64,000 bases of DNA from contig NC_088881.1 in the NCBI RefSeq assembly GCF_032884065.1, forward strand, positions 4,914,171 through 4,978,170. The letters run 5' to 3'. Source of the DNA: Artemia franciscana (Eukaryota > Arthropoda > Branchiopoda > Anostraca > Artemiidae). The notes beneath the pieces were generated by a model. It made no database searches and was not told the origin of the DNA. It saw only the letters and a list, made by a program, of their open reading frames with translations. Below, one piece after another: positions 23,071 to 36,559 of this stretch; position 1 is the first letter of the stretch, and every line of letters starts with the position of its first letter. The translations under genes were made by a program, and so were the position numbers.

Positions 23071-25430
23071 CTAAGATATAAACTCCCAGCATTCAGTTCT
23101 ATTGAGCAATGCCAAAGCGTTGGACAGATATTTTTTTTAAAATATAGAGAGTTTTAAACTCGTTTGTCAAACACCAAATTATTCGATGCCTTTAGACAGT
23201 GTTTATAAAAAGTAACGCATTATCAACGTAGTTTGTTCAAAGCAAAATTTTGAAGTCAATATTTTTAATTTAATTTTGGATACCGAAAACCAATATATTT
23301 GACACCTTTATGTTTCATAACTGTGAAAAATTTAATCTTTTTCAAAGTGACAACTAAATAAATAAAATCCCTCCTGGAAAAATTATAATAAAACACAAAA
23401 AGCGTGTCTGGTCAGTGGGAAAATACGGAAATTCCCAGCATTCCGCTCAGGGGAAACATTTATGATTATAGTCGCTTCCTATATGAGCTCATGAGTACTC
23501 TTTCAATGCAAGCAAAAGTCGAAGGCATGTTTTTACCGAAATTGCCCTTTATTAAGTCTTTTTCCTTGTTTTCTCTATAATTATACGAACTTTCTTGTGT
23601 ACTAGTAACAGCACTAATTACTAATAAACAAATGCATATTTAAGATCACCATAAAAAGCTGCTTCTTTGATTTAATGTTATCAATAGTTAGGCTCTTATA
23701 ATTTCGTTATTGACAAGGATCAGTATCTACTTACCATTCATTACTATTGTTGCTCCACCCAAATCATATAGAAAAATTTTTGTGGAAAACTCGAAAGGGG
23801 TGACTCAGTCACAAATAAGAACTTTTATTTTCCTTATTTATGGTAACAATCTATTGGCAGGCAGCCAACAATGGGGCAACACACATTTTTTACACGTTAT
23901 TTCCCTATTCAGTTCTCTTTCCCTTGGTTTCCTCATAATTATTTTATAGTCCCTAGTTTTCGGGAGGACCACCCACCCTACCTCCCTGCCGGTGAAAGGG
24001 TGGGGAACGTCATGGCGGTGAAAAGGAGGGTGAGTTGGGTAAAAAATGTGCCTTATTTTCTTAAGAACTACGAAGATCTTGCAATCACACATATGTAAGT
24101 AAAAACTTTTAATTTTACAAGAAAATAATACAGTTTCCTAGTCCTGACCCAAAAGATAGTTATATCCCCCCCCCCCAAAAAAAAAAACTTATAGAAGTAC
24201 AGAAGAATTTATCGCTTGTGCTGGAGGGCTATTTTGGCGGTATTTCCCGTCCTATATTTGAAACTACTGTTTTTTGGTATTTTTACTGAGAAAAAAAGAA
24301 AAAATATTCTGTGGTTATATGACATATGACGACTTAATATTATTCATCTAAGAAGAACCTGTTTCTCTGACGCTAAATCCCAATGAAATATAACTAAGTA
24401 TGAACAAAATACAATACTTTAGAAACACATTTGGGCTAAATATTTGCACATTCAAAGCATTATTCAAAGCATCATTCAAAGCATCTCCACAGGGAGTTCA
24501 TCTCCACATGTAAAGTAAAGTCACCGACGAGAAATTAAGACCAATAAAACGAATTCGATATATCAATTCTGGCAAATTCCTACCGTGCAAAATTTTCCCA
24601 AAAGCATCTTTACATTTAAATCAAAGCCTACTTCGCGTTAAAAGAAGCTGCTAGTCTGTCAAGTGATTCGTCCACCTGGAGGCTCTTGGTCTTATCGTTC
24701 TCTATGCCAAACCCTGACCGGAGCCTTAAGTCAAGTAGTTCCAGCCTAATGTTTGATAATAGCTATTTGTACTTCAAACTCTATTTTACAACTCTTTAAA
24801 TACAACTATTTGTAAACTCTTTTCTTGAAAAATCTTTCCTGCTCTTTTATTTTTAATTTCGGTTTTATTATTGATGATATACAGTTGATTCATGTAAATA
24901 TTCTAAAATTTTTAAGGTATTCTGTCGTTTGGTTCAGAAGGAACATATTTAGAGGGGGATAACATATTTTAAAAATTAGTTGAATGGGCTATTCTGACGC
25001 TTTTTTTTAATGAAAATACAAAAAAGGGGCATTTTTCAATGAAAACTGCCGAAAATATAGTTTTCAAATCTGATCGAAAGGGAAGAAAATCCTCCCCCAT
25101 TGACTCCACTGCTTATTAATGTCCTATATAACCATAATTCTATTTGTATACACAAACATTTTGGGCTTGTCAACTTAGTTGTGATTCCCCTAAAAATCAA
25201 AGATCGACCTAGTAAATCAACCTTCTAAATCGAAAAGTAAGCATTTTTATAAGGGGATGACAGGGTTCTTTTTGTAACTAGAGCTTGAATTCAGTTGAAA
25301 ATGAAACTATTACCAGAACAAAAATAATTTGGCAAAAGTAAGCAGTAAAAAGTAACTGATTAAAAATGATAAAAACAGATCCTTAACAGAAGACTAATCA
25401 AAATTTTACCATACAAAAAAAAAGAAGGAA
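23071..25430. other. No gene recognised
   Basis: AT-rich intron/intergenic DNA. The only structured spots are a C12/A12 junction at 24,165-24,188 and a short TTTTTCAATGAAAA patch at 25,040 that recurs near 16,160. Confidence 0.55.
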
Positions 25431-25439
25431 AGAATATCA

Positions 25440-25760
25440 AACGGTTCATGGTAACAAACTGTAAGTAAGGAGCAACCCGGCTCAATAGTAAGCGAGACTC
25501 TCAAAAAGGAATTCTAATACCAATAGATAATGAAAAGATACCAGATTTGAATGGTGATTTCAAATAGATAAATTTGTTTCATTAGGATTAGTCTTACCCA
25601 TCAAAGGTTACAAGCCTGAGAAAATTTGCCTGATTTTTGAAAAAAAGAGAAAAACATCCCCTAAAATTCATAGAATCTTAGTGAAATTTACACCATCAGA
25701 TCCAGCGTATCAGACAACCCTACTGTAGAGGTTTCAATCTAATAGTATTCTAACATAACT
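25440..25760 (+). repeat. 5' part of the TIR element family
   Basis: ACGGTTCATGGTAACAAACT, GACCCGG-like CAACCCGGCTCAATAGTAA and GTAGAGGTTTCAATCTAATA match 27,990-28,300. There is no right TIR. Confidence 0.75.
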
Positions 25761-27220
25761 TCGGGTTTATACCAGAATGCTTTATCAAAATATTACATCC
25801 TGGAATGATCGAGATGTTATTCTAGTATTTGGCTTACAGTTATTTTATAATTTCTTGCAATTCCAGTCGTTTACAAGTGAGCCGGTAAATGATAATTGAT
25901 GAAGAAGTTGTATTCCAGGGCTTGGGATAATAAGCACTTCTTGTGATGACTTAGGATTTTAAAATCCTTTTGGGATTTCTCCCAGACCCCTTTATATACC
26001 TTTCTTATTTCAAATCCGTTTTCCTTCTTAAGGTAAGAACCGTAACATTTGTTCTTCATTGCTTCTTTATCTATTAAGGACACCAAAGAAATTATCCCAA
26101 CGCTAACACGGAGATTATAAAAAGTAAAAAGTAAAAAAAAAGCCTATATGAGGCCATTAAAGAGGGGAAACAAATTATACAAAACGCAAAAATGAGCCTT
26201 CTAAAATGCCTCTATTCTTGCTTCAGCCATACTTTCATAAGATAAGCGACTGTTCTGAAACTTTACCCCCCTTTATCCCCCAAAAATAAAAACTTACCAG
26301 CCAAAGCAAAAATGACTATTCCTGTCCAAAGTTTCATTGTGAATTTTACCACTCTCTCACTCAAAGCTTAGAAACCAATAGAGTAAAGTTATGAAAGATC
26401 CTATCTTGACCACGAGAAGCTTTTGGTACAGAGCTCTGAACTTAGCACCTCCTCCAAGCCCACAATACGTCATGTCGGAAATGCAATTCTGTTTGTTGCA
26501 TACGTGATAAAAAAAAAAGCATGGGAAGTCGCGCTAGAAGTCGCGCTAATAGAATAAGCTGTTGTGATATGGAACGTTGATTGCTTGACAGAGAAAAGCA
26601 GCGAGAATATTAACTATAAACTGTAACTATAACTAAAATACAATTTGACGAAAATTTTCTTAAACTAAATTTTAGCGATACAAGACGAGTGTGACAGCGA
26701 AACATCCTCCCAAAACCTCTATTACGATAAATTAAATCATTGATTAATAAAGCACATCGCCACAATACTTTTGCCAACAAGAATTCGCACGACATAAGTC
26801 ACGAAGGTATTCTTCTTTAATCACTTTTATAGTTTCGTGTTCTTTTAGCAGAAAGTGATGCCAAGTGCTATTTGACAAGAATTTTCTTACCAAAAGACGG
26901 TCAGAAATGGATACAGAAATGGAAGGGTCACTTTTAGTGCTTTTTTGACAATATTTAACTCAGGGTGACCCCGCGCCACTATTGGATAAAAAAGGCAACT
27001 TTTTGAAAAATGGACACTTTTCGGCATTTTTTCAAAATCAGTACCATAATTTTTTATTTTCAGTATTTTTTAACTGCGACTGCTTTTAATTTGTGCTTTA
27101 CGTTTTCTGCTTCGTTTTCAGCTTAGGTATTTTTTTCCCGTATCCACACTACTTTCCTTTTCAAAACCGCGACAAACATGTGGTTTCCGAGTGGTTTCTT
27201 GTTTGAAATTAAATAAAAAA
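25761..27220. other. No gene recognised
   Basis: AT-rich, only short non-conserved ORFs on either strand. Confidence 0.55.
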
Positions 27221-27226
27221 AAAACA

Positions 27227-27493
27227 AGTTTTTTTAACTGAAAGTAAGAAGCAACATTAAAACTTAAAACGAATAGAAATTACTTCGTATATGAAAGGCA
27301 CTGCTTCCTCATCAACGCCCCGCTCTTTACGCTAAAGTTTGACTCTTTCTCTCAACTCTCCTTTTTAAAACAGTAAAAAACTTTAGCGTAAAGAGCAGGG
27401 CGTTGATGAAGAAGCAGCCCCTTTCATATACGAAGTAATATCTGTTCGTTTTGAGTTTTAATGTCGCTTCTTACTTTCGGTTAAAAAAAAACT
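27227..27493. mobile_element. Fold-back (long-TIR MITE-like) element
   Basis: Left arm 27,227-27,340 and right arm 27,378-27,493 are inverted complements over about 115 nt (e.g. ATTACTTCGTATATGAAAGG vs CCTTTCATATACGAAGTAAT; CTCTTTACGCTAAAGTTT vs AAACTTTAGCGTAAAGAG), with a 37-nt spacer. No coding capacity. Confidence 0.88.
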
Positions 27494-27989
27494 ATTTTTT
27501 TTCTCTAAAAAGAATTCAAAACCATTTTTCGGGTTCCTTCGAAATTTTGGTTGTAATAGTTAGTCTTCTTCCGAAAACTCCGTGTTTTCTGCCAAAATGT
27601 CTACTCTGAAACGGCGGGAAAACGGAAAAGGCGATAAAACCCTTCTTCACTATAAGCCGCCTCAGCTATCTCGGCCGGAAAACGCCATAATGATGACAGT
27701 GCTTACAAGTTTCGCGCCAAAGATCACCTCTTGCCAGAGAAATTTCTAGGGGGGTTAGAGCGTTCAAGGAACGGCTAATGTATGACGCATGTGGACCTAA
27801 AGGGTATTTACCAAAAGCCGAATGTCTTAATTCGGGAAATCAACCAACTTCCAAAAATGATAAAGCAGCAGCAAACCAGATCAGGATCAGGTAGGCCTAA
27901 CCTCTGCATACTCATGTAGGCTATAAGTTATAAAACACCTTAAGCTTCTACTTAACAGCTGTTAGTTATATACCAACTTAGTTTTTTTC

Positions 27990-28686
27990 AAACAGTTAGT
28001 GGTAACGAACTGTAGTAAGGAGTGACCCGGCTCAATAGTAACCAAAACTCCAAAAAATGGAATTTTGATACCAATAGCTACATCAAAAGAATCGCATTTT
28101 AATGCTGATTTTAAATATAAGTTTTTTTTTTATCAAGTCTAGTCTTACCCATCAAAAGTTACGAACCTGAAAAAATTTGCCTTATTTTAGAAAATATGGG
28201 GAAATGCCCCCTAAAAGTCATAGAATCTTAACAAAAATAACACCATCAGATTCAGCGTATAAGAGAACCCTATTGTAGAAGTTTCAAGTTCTTATCTACA
28301 AAAATGTGGAATTTTGTATTTTTTACCACAAGGCACATCAAGGATGCGTGTTTATTTGTTTGTTTTTTCTAGGGCTGATCGTATCGACCCAGTCATCCTA
28401 GAATGTTGCGAGAGGGCTCATTCTAACGGAAGTGAAAATTTCTAGTGCCCTTTTTAAATGACTTCTTTAAGTGAATTCTTTGCGTATTAAGATATTTGAG
28501 GTTTTACATGTGATTTTCCTTATTTGAAGTCTCAAAAAGTTTTGGCAGCCCTGGATTAATAGTAAGTCGATGAAGTAAATTCGATTCTTTATATGTAATT
28601 ATTGGTATCAAAATTCCTTTTTTTAAAGTTTCGGTTACTATTGAGCCGGGTCGCTCCTTACTACAGTTCGTTGACACGAACTGTTT
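27990..28686. mobile_element. 697-bp element with ~95-bp terminal inverted repeats
   Basis: The left end AAACAGTTAGTGGTAACGAA ... GACCCGGCTCAATAGTAACC ... GGAATTTTGATACCAATA is mirrored at the right end (28,585-28,686). Internal sequence is non-coding. No convincing target duplication seen. Fragments of the family are at 7,070, 21,228, 25,440 and 33,368. Confidence 0.85.
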
Positions 28687-29223
28687 GATAGCCTATCCAA
28701 GCCAGGGTCCTTAGCCAGAGTTCCAGTTTCTGCTGTGTTAACCATTACCCAGTAACTGCAATAGTTCACGGGGCCGTGACACGGCAAGTCTAGTTATTGC
28801 TTTTGTAGAATCAGTGTTTTTCCCACTTATAGAAGAAATTAATAATTTTCCATGTCTGATTTCTACCTTCGTTTGTTTTTCTATCGTCACATGAATGTCA
28901 CATTAATACGAATTCTCGTATATGCTCTTATTTCAAATCCTTAAAAAAGGCTTTGATTTCCACAAGAAAAAAGCTATTCTTTCCATGTAAAAATTTCAGT
29001 TTAATTACCATATGACGTCATGCACCTGGCGCCTTTATCAAATATTTCCGAGACGAAATATGAAACTTAACCTTGAAAGTCATTCCAAACAATGGGGGTT
29101 TTATTACTGGATATTCTGTCACTTCTAAGAAATTTATTTTACTTCAATGATTTATTCTAGAACTCATTTTAAATAGAATTGCTCACGCTATTGTCTTAGT
29201 TAGAAATGGGAAAATGTGAAATG

Positions 29224-32074
29224 TGAGGTCGGAAGAGCCAAGAGCTCATGTGGCATGAGCTCTAGCCAAATTCTAAGAATCAATGGATTGATTTAAAAGG
29301 AAAATCAGAGCCTTACTGCCGGTCGAGATTTAAAATAAAAACTCTGAGACACGAAGTCCTTCTAGATATTAAAATTCATGAAGATCCAAGTTAAAAATAC
29401 CTCATTTTTTCTAGTTTTTCCTCTCCCTTCAGCCCCCCAGATGGTCGAATCAGAGAAAACGACTTAATCAAGTCAATTTCTGCAGGCTCCTAACACGCCA
29501 ACCAATTTTTATCGTCCTAGTAGGTCCAGAAGCACCGAACACGCCAAAGCATTGGAAATCCCCTAACTCCTCCAAAGAACGTAGATCCAGTCCGGTTACG
29601 TCAATAGCGTATCTACGACATTTGCTTATTCTACCCACCAGGTTTCATCCTGATCTCTCCAGTCTAAGCGTTTGCCAAAATTTTTGGTTTCCCCTAGCTC
29701 CCTGCAATGTCACCAGATCTCGTCGGGATTTAAAATAAGAGCTCGAAGACACAAGTTTCTTCTAAATATCAAATTTCATTAAGATCCGGTAACCCATTCG
29801 TAAGTTCAATTCCCTCAATTTTTCTAATTTTCCCCTAACTCTACCAAAGACAGTGGATGCAGTCCAGTTATGTCAATAACGTATCTAGGACTTATGCTTA
29901 TTTTCCCCACAAAGTTTCATTCCGATCTCTCCCCTCTAAGCATTTTCCATGATTTCAAGTTGCCCCTCCAACCCCCCCCCCCCCAATATCAACAGATACA
30001 GTCGGGATTAAAAATAAGAGCTTTGAGACGGGAGGTCCTTCTAAATATCAAATTTCGTTAAGATCTGATCACCCGTTCGTAAATTACAAATGCCTCATTT
30101 TTTCAGATTTTTCCGAATTATCCCCCCCCCCCCTTCCAACTCCTCCAAAGAGAGCCAATGCAGTGTGGTTGTGTCAATCATGTATCTAGGAATTGTGCTT
30201 ATTCTTCCCACGCAGTTTCATCCCGATCTCTGCCATCTAAGCGTTTTCCATGATTTCCATACCCTCTCCAACTTTCCCCAATATGCTCGGATACGGTCGG
30301 GATTTAAAATAAGAGCTTTGAAAAACGAGTTCCTTCTAAATATCAAGTTTCATTCAGATCCTATCATCCATTCGTAAGTTAAAAATACCTCTTTTTTCAA
30401 TTTTTATCTCTATCCAGCAACCCAGATGGTTGAATCGAAGAAACGAATGATATCAAATCAATTTCTGCGGGTCCCTGACACGCCCAACAATTGTCATCGT
30501 CCTAGCACGTCCAGAAGCACCATTCGCCAAAGCACTGGAAATCGCCCCTCCAACTCCCCCAAAGAGAGCGGATCCAGCCCAATTATTCCAATCATGTATC
30601 TAAAACTTGTGCTTCTTCTTCCCATCAAGTTTCTTCCCGATCTCTCCACTCTATGCGTTTTCCAAGATTATCAGTTTCCAGCATTTCTGTTTCTCCCTCC
30701 AACCCCCTGTGTCTCTGGATCCCATTCAAGTTGAAAATGGAGAATCTGAGGCATCAGATCTTTCTATATATCAAGTTTCATTAAGGTCCGATCACTCAAT
30801 CGTAAGATAAAGATACCTCAATTTTCACGTTTTCCAAGATTTCTAGTTTTCCTTCCAATTCCCCCTAATGTCAGCGGATCTAGTAAGGATTTAAAATCAA
30901 ATCTTTGAAGCACAAGATCCTTCTAAATATCAAATTTCATTAAGACCTCATAACCCGTTTGTAAATTACAAATACCTCATTTTTTCAAATTTTCTCGAAA
31001 TATACACACCCCCCCCCTCCAACTCCCCTAAAGAAAGCCAATCTAGTCTGGTTATGTCATTCACGTATCTGGAATATATGCTTATTCTTCCCATCAAATC
31101 TCATTACGATCTCTCCACTCTAATCGCTGTCCAAGATTTCCGGTTTTCTCCTCCAGCTCCCCCTAGTGTCGCCAAATCGAATCAGAATTTAAAACAAGAG
31201 CTCTGAGACACGAAGTTCTGCTAAATGTCAAATTTCATTAGGATCCCATCGCCCATTCGTAAGTTTAAAATCCCTAATTTTTTCTAATTTTTACGAATTA
31301 CCGAATTAGCCCCGCCCCCCCTCATCTCTCCCAAAGAGAGCGAATCCGGTCTGGTTATGTCAATAACGTATTAAGGAATTGCGCTTATTCTTCCCACCAA
31401 GTTTTATCCTGATCTCTCCATTCTAAACGTTTTCCAAGATTTTCGACTTCCTCCAACTCCTCCCAATAACACTGTATCCGGTCAGAATTTAAAATGAGAA
31501 ATCTGAGTTACGAGGTGCTTCTAAAGATTAAATTTCATTAAAATCCGATCACTCCTTCATAAGCTAAAAATACCTCATTTTTTTCAATTTTTCAGAACTA
31601 GCCCTCCCCCCAACACCCCCAATGAGAGTAGATCCTTTCCGGTTATGTCAATCACGTATCTAGGACTTTTGCTCATTCTATCCATCAAGTTTCATCCCGA
31701 TTCCTCCACTCTAAGTTCTTTCCAAGATTTCCAGTTTCCCCTCCAGCTCCCCCTATGTCTCCAGATCAAGTCGGTATTTAAAATAAAAGCTCTGAGACAC
31801 ACTATCCTTCTAAATATTGAATTTCATCAATATCCAATCTTCCGTTCGTAAGTTAAATTTACCCTTTTTTTATATTTCTGGATTAACCCCCCCCCTCCTC
31901 AGATGGTCAAATTGGGGAAAAATTATTTTTAATTTAATCTGGCCTGGTCCCTGATACACCTGCCAAATTTCATTGTCCTAGCTTATCTGGAAAAGCCCAA
32001 ACTAGCAAAACCGAGAAAGACCGACAGAATTTGCGACCACTATATATCACTCGGTAATACTAAGTTCATTAAAA
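29224..32074 (+). mobile_element. Tandem-unit (DINE-like) element, expanded copy, 5' truncated
   Basis: Lacks the ACAAGAGC head but has the AGAGCTCATGTGGCATGAGCTCT inverted repeat. It then runs about nine body units, and ends CGACCACTATATATCACTCG / GTAATACTAAGTTCATTAAAA. About 2.85 kb versus 1.77 kb for full copies, so it has gained units. The short ORFs of 60-100 codons along it are by-products of the repeat. Confidence 0.8.
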
Positions 32075-34950
32075 ACACACACAAAAATCAAGAAAATGCA
32101 TAAGAACTTAGGACGGTATTGATGGCGCAACGTTGCAATCACCTAAAGGAATATTCAGTTTACCTGTTCAATAGGAATCATATTACCTGTTCATTATGAA
32201 TCTGATGGAAATCTTCTTAAAAATACATAGTAAAAAAAATACTAGTTGAAAAAAGGTCAAAAAACTGTTGTTCTCCAAATAAAAGGAATGCATCTAATTA
32301 TGACATAATATAAATTATACCAGCCCATTATGTTTATTAATAGAAATTACAATTGCTTTTTGTGAAGCATCTGATTATGAAGCACAACTCATTTTAAAAA
32401 CCAGGCTTATTTTTATTTCAACCCTGTGAACTGAAGCAAGTGGCTTGAAATATATTGTTTCTAAAAGAATGAAAATAAATCTGAAATGAATTATGAAAAT
32501 TGGCTTAAACTTATTAAAAATCTAGATAATACCAAGAGCAGAATCATGGAGAATGGGTCACAAAAAAAAACACGCGCGAAAAAAAAGAAAGAATATGCAC
32601 AAGAAAGTTGGATTATCTAAATTGAGAGAATAATTTTGCACCTACCCTACAAAAACTCCAAATTTAATCGATTACCTATTCATGAAAAATCTGATGAATA
32701 TCCTCTAACATAATTAAAAAAAAGTGGTACTATGAAAAATAAGGTTAAAAAAAATGAGAACTCTATAAATTTTGTTATAAAAGGATTTTACCTAATTATG
32801 ACATACGATACATACATTACACATAAACATCAGATTTACTTATACAAATTACAACATTTTTTCATGAGGCATTCCATTATTAAGCTGTTATTAAACTAAC
32901 ACAAATGATGAAAAAACGCTAATTGTTCAAGCCTCGTGAACCAAAAAAGTCATTTAAAAATGCTGTTCCATAATATTAAAAGTTCTTATGGATCTTCTAC
33001 GAACGCAAACAAGTAGCTTGCACTCGTTGTAAAAATAGAGATAAAAGAAAGTGTACAAACTTGAACAATTTGTCTGTATTACAAAAAAATACAATGGCCC
33101 TAAAAAATAAATGCATAAGAAAGATGCAACTAAGTTAATATTCAGTCTAGCTTCCATCCAACAAAATTTAGTTTCAATAAATCAACGATCAAATCGGAAC
33201 TCAAAGAAGATACTTTTGAAATTCTCTTTATAATGTCATGAAAAAGGGTTAAAACACCATGAACTTCACCACAGATTAACTATATAAACTTGTTTTGTAA
33301 TCTTCGAATATTAAATACAAATTGCAAGGCTTATTCATAAAATCGTGTCTAATTTAAACTTGAATCAAATAATTCGTGGTAACGACCTGTATATAAGGAG
33401 CGACGCGACTCAATACTAACTGAAACCATCAGCAAACCCTAAACAAGAGCTCATATGGCACTTGTGACGAGGTCGGAAGAGTTAAGAGCCAAGAGCTCAT
33501 ATGGCATGAGCTCTAGTAAAATTCTATGATTCAATAGAATGATTTAACCAAAAAACCAGAGACTTAATGCCAGTCGGGATTTTAAATAAGAGCTCTGAGA
33601 AACGAGGTCCTTCTAAATATCAAAATTCATTAAGATCCGATCACCCACTTGTAACTTAAAAATACCTCATTTTTATGTCTTCTATCCCTTCAGCCCCCTA
33701 GGTGGTCAAATCGGGGAAAACGACTTTATCAAGTCAATTTGTGCAGGTCCCTGACACACCTACCAATTTTTATCGTCGTAGCACGTCCAGAAGCACCAAA
33801 CTTGCCAAAGCACTGGACCCCCCTAACTCTCCCAAAGAGAGCAGATCCAGTCCGTTTACATCAATCACGTATCTACGACATTTGTTTATTCTATCCACCA
33901 AGTTTTATCCCGATCTCTCCTTTCTAAGCGTTTTCCACGATTTCCGGTTTCTCCCTCCAACTTCCCCAATGTCACCAGATCTGGTCGGGATTTAAAATAA
34001 ATATTTTGAGACATGAAGTCCTTCTAAATATCTAATTTCACTAAGATCCGGTCACCCGTTCTTAAGTTAAGAATACCTCAGTTTTTATATTTTTTCGAAT
34101 TAACACCCCCCCAAAATCCCTCAAGGAGAGCAGATCCTTCTCAATTATGTCAATCACGTATCTAGAACTTGTGGTTATTCTTCCCATCAAGTTTCATCCC
34201 GATCTCAACACTTTAAGCGTTTTCCAAGATTTCTGTTTACCCCCTTCAGCCCTCTATGTCCCCAGATCCAATTCGAATGGAAAATGGAGTATCTGAGACA
34301 TAAGATCATTCTATAAATCAAGTTTCATTAAGATCTGATCACCCAATCGTAAGATAAGGATACCTCAATTTACACGTTTTCCAAGATTTCTGGTTTCCCC
34401 TCCAACTCACCCAAATGTCACCGGATCTGGTCAGAATTCAATATAAGAGAATTGAAACACAAGATCCTTCTAAATATCAAATTTAATTAAGATCTGATCA
34501 CCGTCACAAATACCTCATTTTTTCTATTTTTTTCGAATTACCCCCCCCCCTCTCCTCCCAATGACACTGGATCCGTTCGGGATGTAAAAAAGAGATCTGA
34601 GATACGAGGTCCTTCTAAATATGAAATTTCATTAAGATCCGATCACTCCTTCATAAGTTAAAAATACCTCATTTTTTCCTTATTTTTCAGAATTAATCCT
34701 CCCCCAACTCCCGCAAAGAAAACAGATCTGTTCCATTTACATCAATCACGTATCTAGGACTTGTGCTTATTTTCCCACCAAGTTTCATCCTGATCCCTCC
34801 ACTCTAAGCGTTTTCCAAGATTTTAGGGTTCCCCCTCCAACTCCCCCCCAATATCACCGGATCGGGTCGAGATTTAAAATAAGAACTCTGAGACACGATA
34901 TACTTCTAAATATCAAATTTCATTAAGATCCGATCACTCGTTTGTAAGTT
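31690..34950 (+). repeat. 3.26-kb segmental duplication, copy 2
   Basis: Second copy of 19,571-22,834. On the left it continues into the expanded element (29,224 on), whereas on the right it stops abruptly at a LINE fragment. Copy 1 has the opposite arrangement. Confidence 0.95.
33441..34950 (+). mobile_element. Tandem-unit element, 3' truncated by LINE sequence
   Basis: Head AAACAAGAGCTCATATGGCA, inverted repeat, and body units as in 21,301-22,834. The last unit is cut at TTTGTAAGTT and followed at once by reverse-oriented LINE sequence. Confidence 0.85.
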
Positions 34951-36190
34951 CCTTTTCCGTTGTTCCTAGCCTAAGTGACTTAGTATTCTAAACATTCATT
35001 TTCAAAACCTATTCTAGCACCCTGAACTCTTAAAATCTCCAAAAGTTTATTTATTTGGCTCAAACTTTCATCTAGAATGCTTAAATCATCAGCATAATCC
35101 AAGTCCAGGAAAGTTTTTCCTCCCATTGGATTCCGTGTTCTGCCATTTCCTTTCTTGTGCTCCTTAAGACAAAGTCCATCAAAATGATTCATATAAAGGG
35201 TTATAGAATACAACCCTGTTAAACTCCTGATTTAATACGAAACCAGCTGCTAAACTAATTATCATCTTAACTGCAACAGTTTTGTTCTCGTACATAGCAA
35301 TAACCGCTTTAATGTATTTTTCTAGTATACCATACAAGGATAAGATCTTCACTAAAGCTCTTCTATCAAAAGGATTGAAATTTTGCCCATAATCTGTAAA
35401 ACTTAGGACTAAAGGTGTTTGATGACTTAAGTACTTCTGAAATATTAGCCCAAGAATGAAAATTTGGTCGACACATCCTCTACTCCTTCTAAAATCGCGC
35501 TATTCTTCTCTTAAAGCTTTGTCTACCGCATCTCTCAGTCTAAAAAGTATCATAATTACTAAGTAATTTGCTACCTACAGAGACTAGGCTAATACTTCGA
35601 TAATTACCACACTCACTCTTATCACTTTTAGTGGTTTAATTAGGGTTTTCCTAAAAATAGCTAGGTACTTCCCCTTTTTCAAAAATCATATTCATAATCT
35701 TCATTAACCAATTTCTAACCTCAGAGCCACCATATTTCAGAAACTCATTTACCACACTACCACCACCTGGAGCTTAATTATTTTTAATCCTTTTAGTACT
35801 GTCGCTAAATCTTTATTGACGTCCAAGCTGTGACAAGCTTATTCATTTTCCTCAATATCTTTTCCTGCAGCTCTATCTTGGTTTAGCATACTCACAAAGT
35901 ATTCTACTCATCTCTGTTTAACTCTTTCCTCACTACTTATTGTGGCCCCATTCCTATTTTTAACTAGGACAAGTCCGGATTGACTACTCCCTCTCAATTT
36001 ATTAACATGCCAGTACAATACTTTACTATTATGCCGTCTAGCTGTATCTTCCAGATCCAAGCCAATTTTATCCATGGCCTCTGTTTCACATGTTCTTTGT
36101 TCATATATTTTAATGCTTTCACCACTTTCTTTACATTCCCCTTGTTTTCATATAATCTATCACACAGGTACTATATAAGAATAACTTTCA
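34951..36190 (-). pseudogene. LINE reverse transcriptase fragment
   Basis: The minus strand encodes GGKTFLDLDYADDLSILDES (intact D-Y-A-D-D-L) and EILRVQGARIGFENE. Upstream (35,220-36,190) are degraded pieces of the N-terminal half (e.g. EHVKQRPWIKLAW). Same family as 46,840-49,985. Multiple stops; inactive. Confidence 0.8.
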
Positions 36191-36412
36191 TTAACGAATA
36201 GATGAATAATTGAGTAAACATACTTTATAATATGAAGTGTATTCCCAACACAGATTTGTTAAAAATGCATTTTCGAAGGACAAAACAGGGCACCCAATTC
36301 CGATCGTACCAGATTCATTAGCTTAACATTTATTACTTGAAACAATGAACGAATCGCATCCAACAATTTAATGTTGCATTATTACCTCTATGGCGAATAA
36401 AATTGAACTCAC

Positions 36413-36559
36413 CTTAGTTTGGATTAGCTCTAATAAGGTGCTCACACACCTTTCAGTGGAGGTTTCGACTTTAATTGCACATCTACCTATGGCTCGGACA
36501 GCCTTGCGCAAGAAATCAACATCAACTTCAGTAGCATGCTCTTTCAGTTCACTCAGAAC
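36413..36559 (-). CDS. AP-1-2beta: Beta-adaptin exon (about residues 355-403)
   Basis: 49 codons between a TTTTTGTAG acceptor and a GTGAGT donor, both phase 0. It reads [20 protein letters not shown] and then [20 protein letters not shown], a highly recognisable beta-adaptin trunk segment. One unusual residue is DFL where nearly all members have DFV. It cannot be joined directly to the third exon (phase 2 to phase 0, and about 115 residues missing), so at least one exon must lie in the 13.5-kb intron-like interval or be absent. The following exon (NYVVQEAIV... in the family) was not found at lower coordinates. Confidence 0.93.

Noticed and set aside
23838-24098. Overlapping ORFs on both strands (75-84 codons)
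   Set aside because: Mirror-frame openness in a GC-richer patch, no splice context and no family resemblance.
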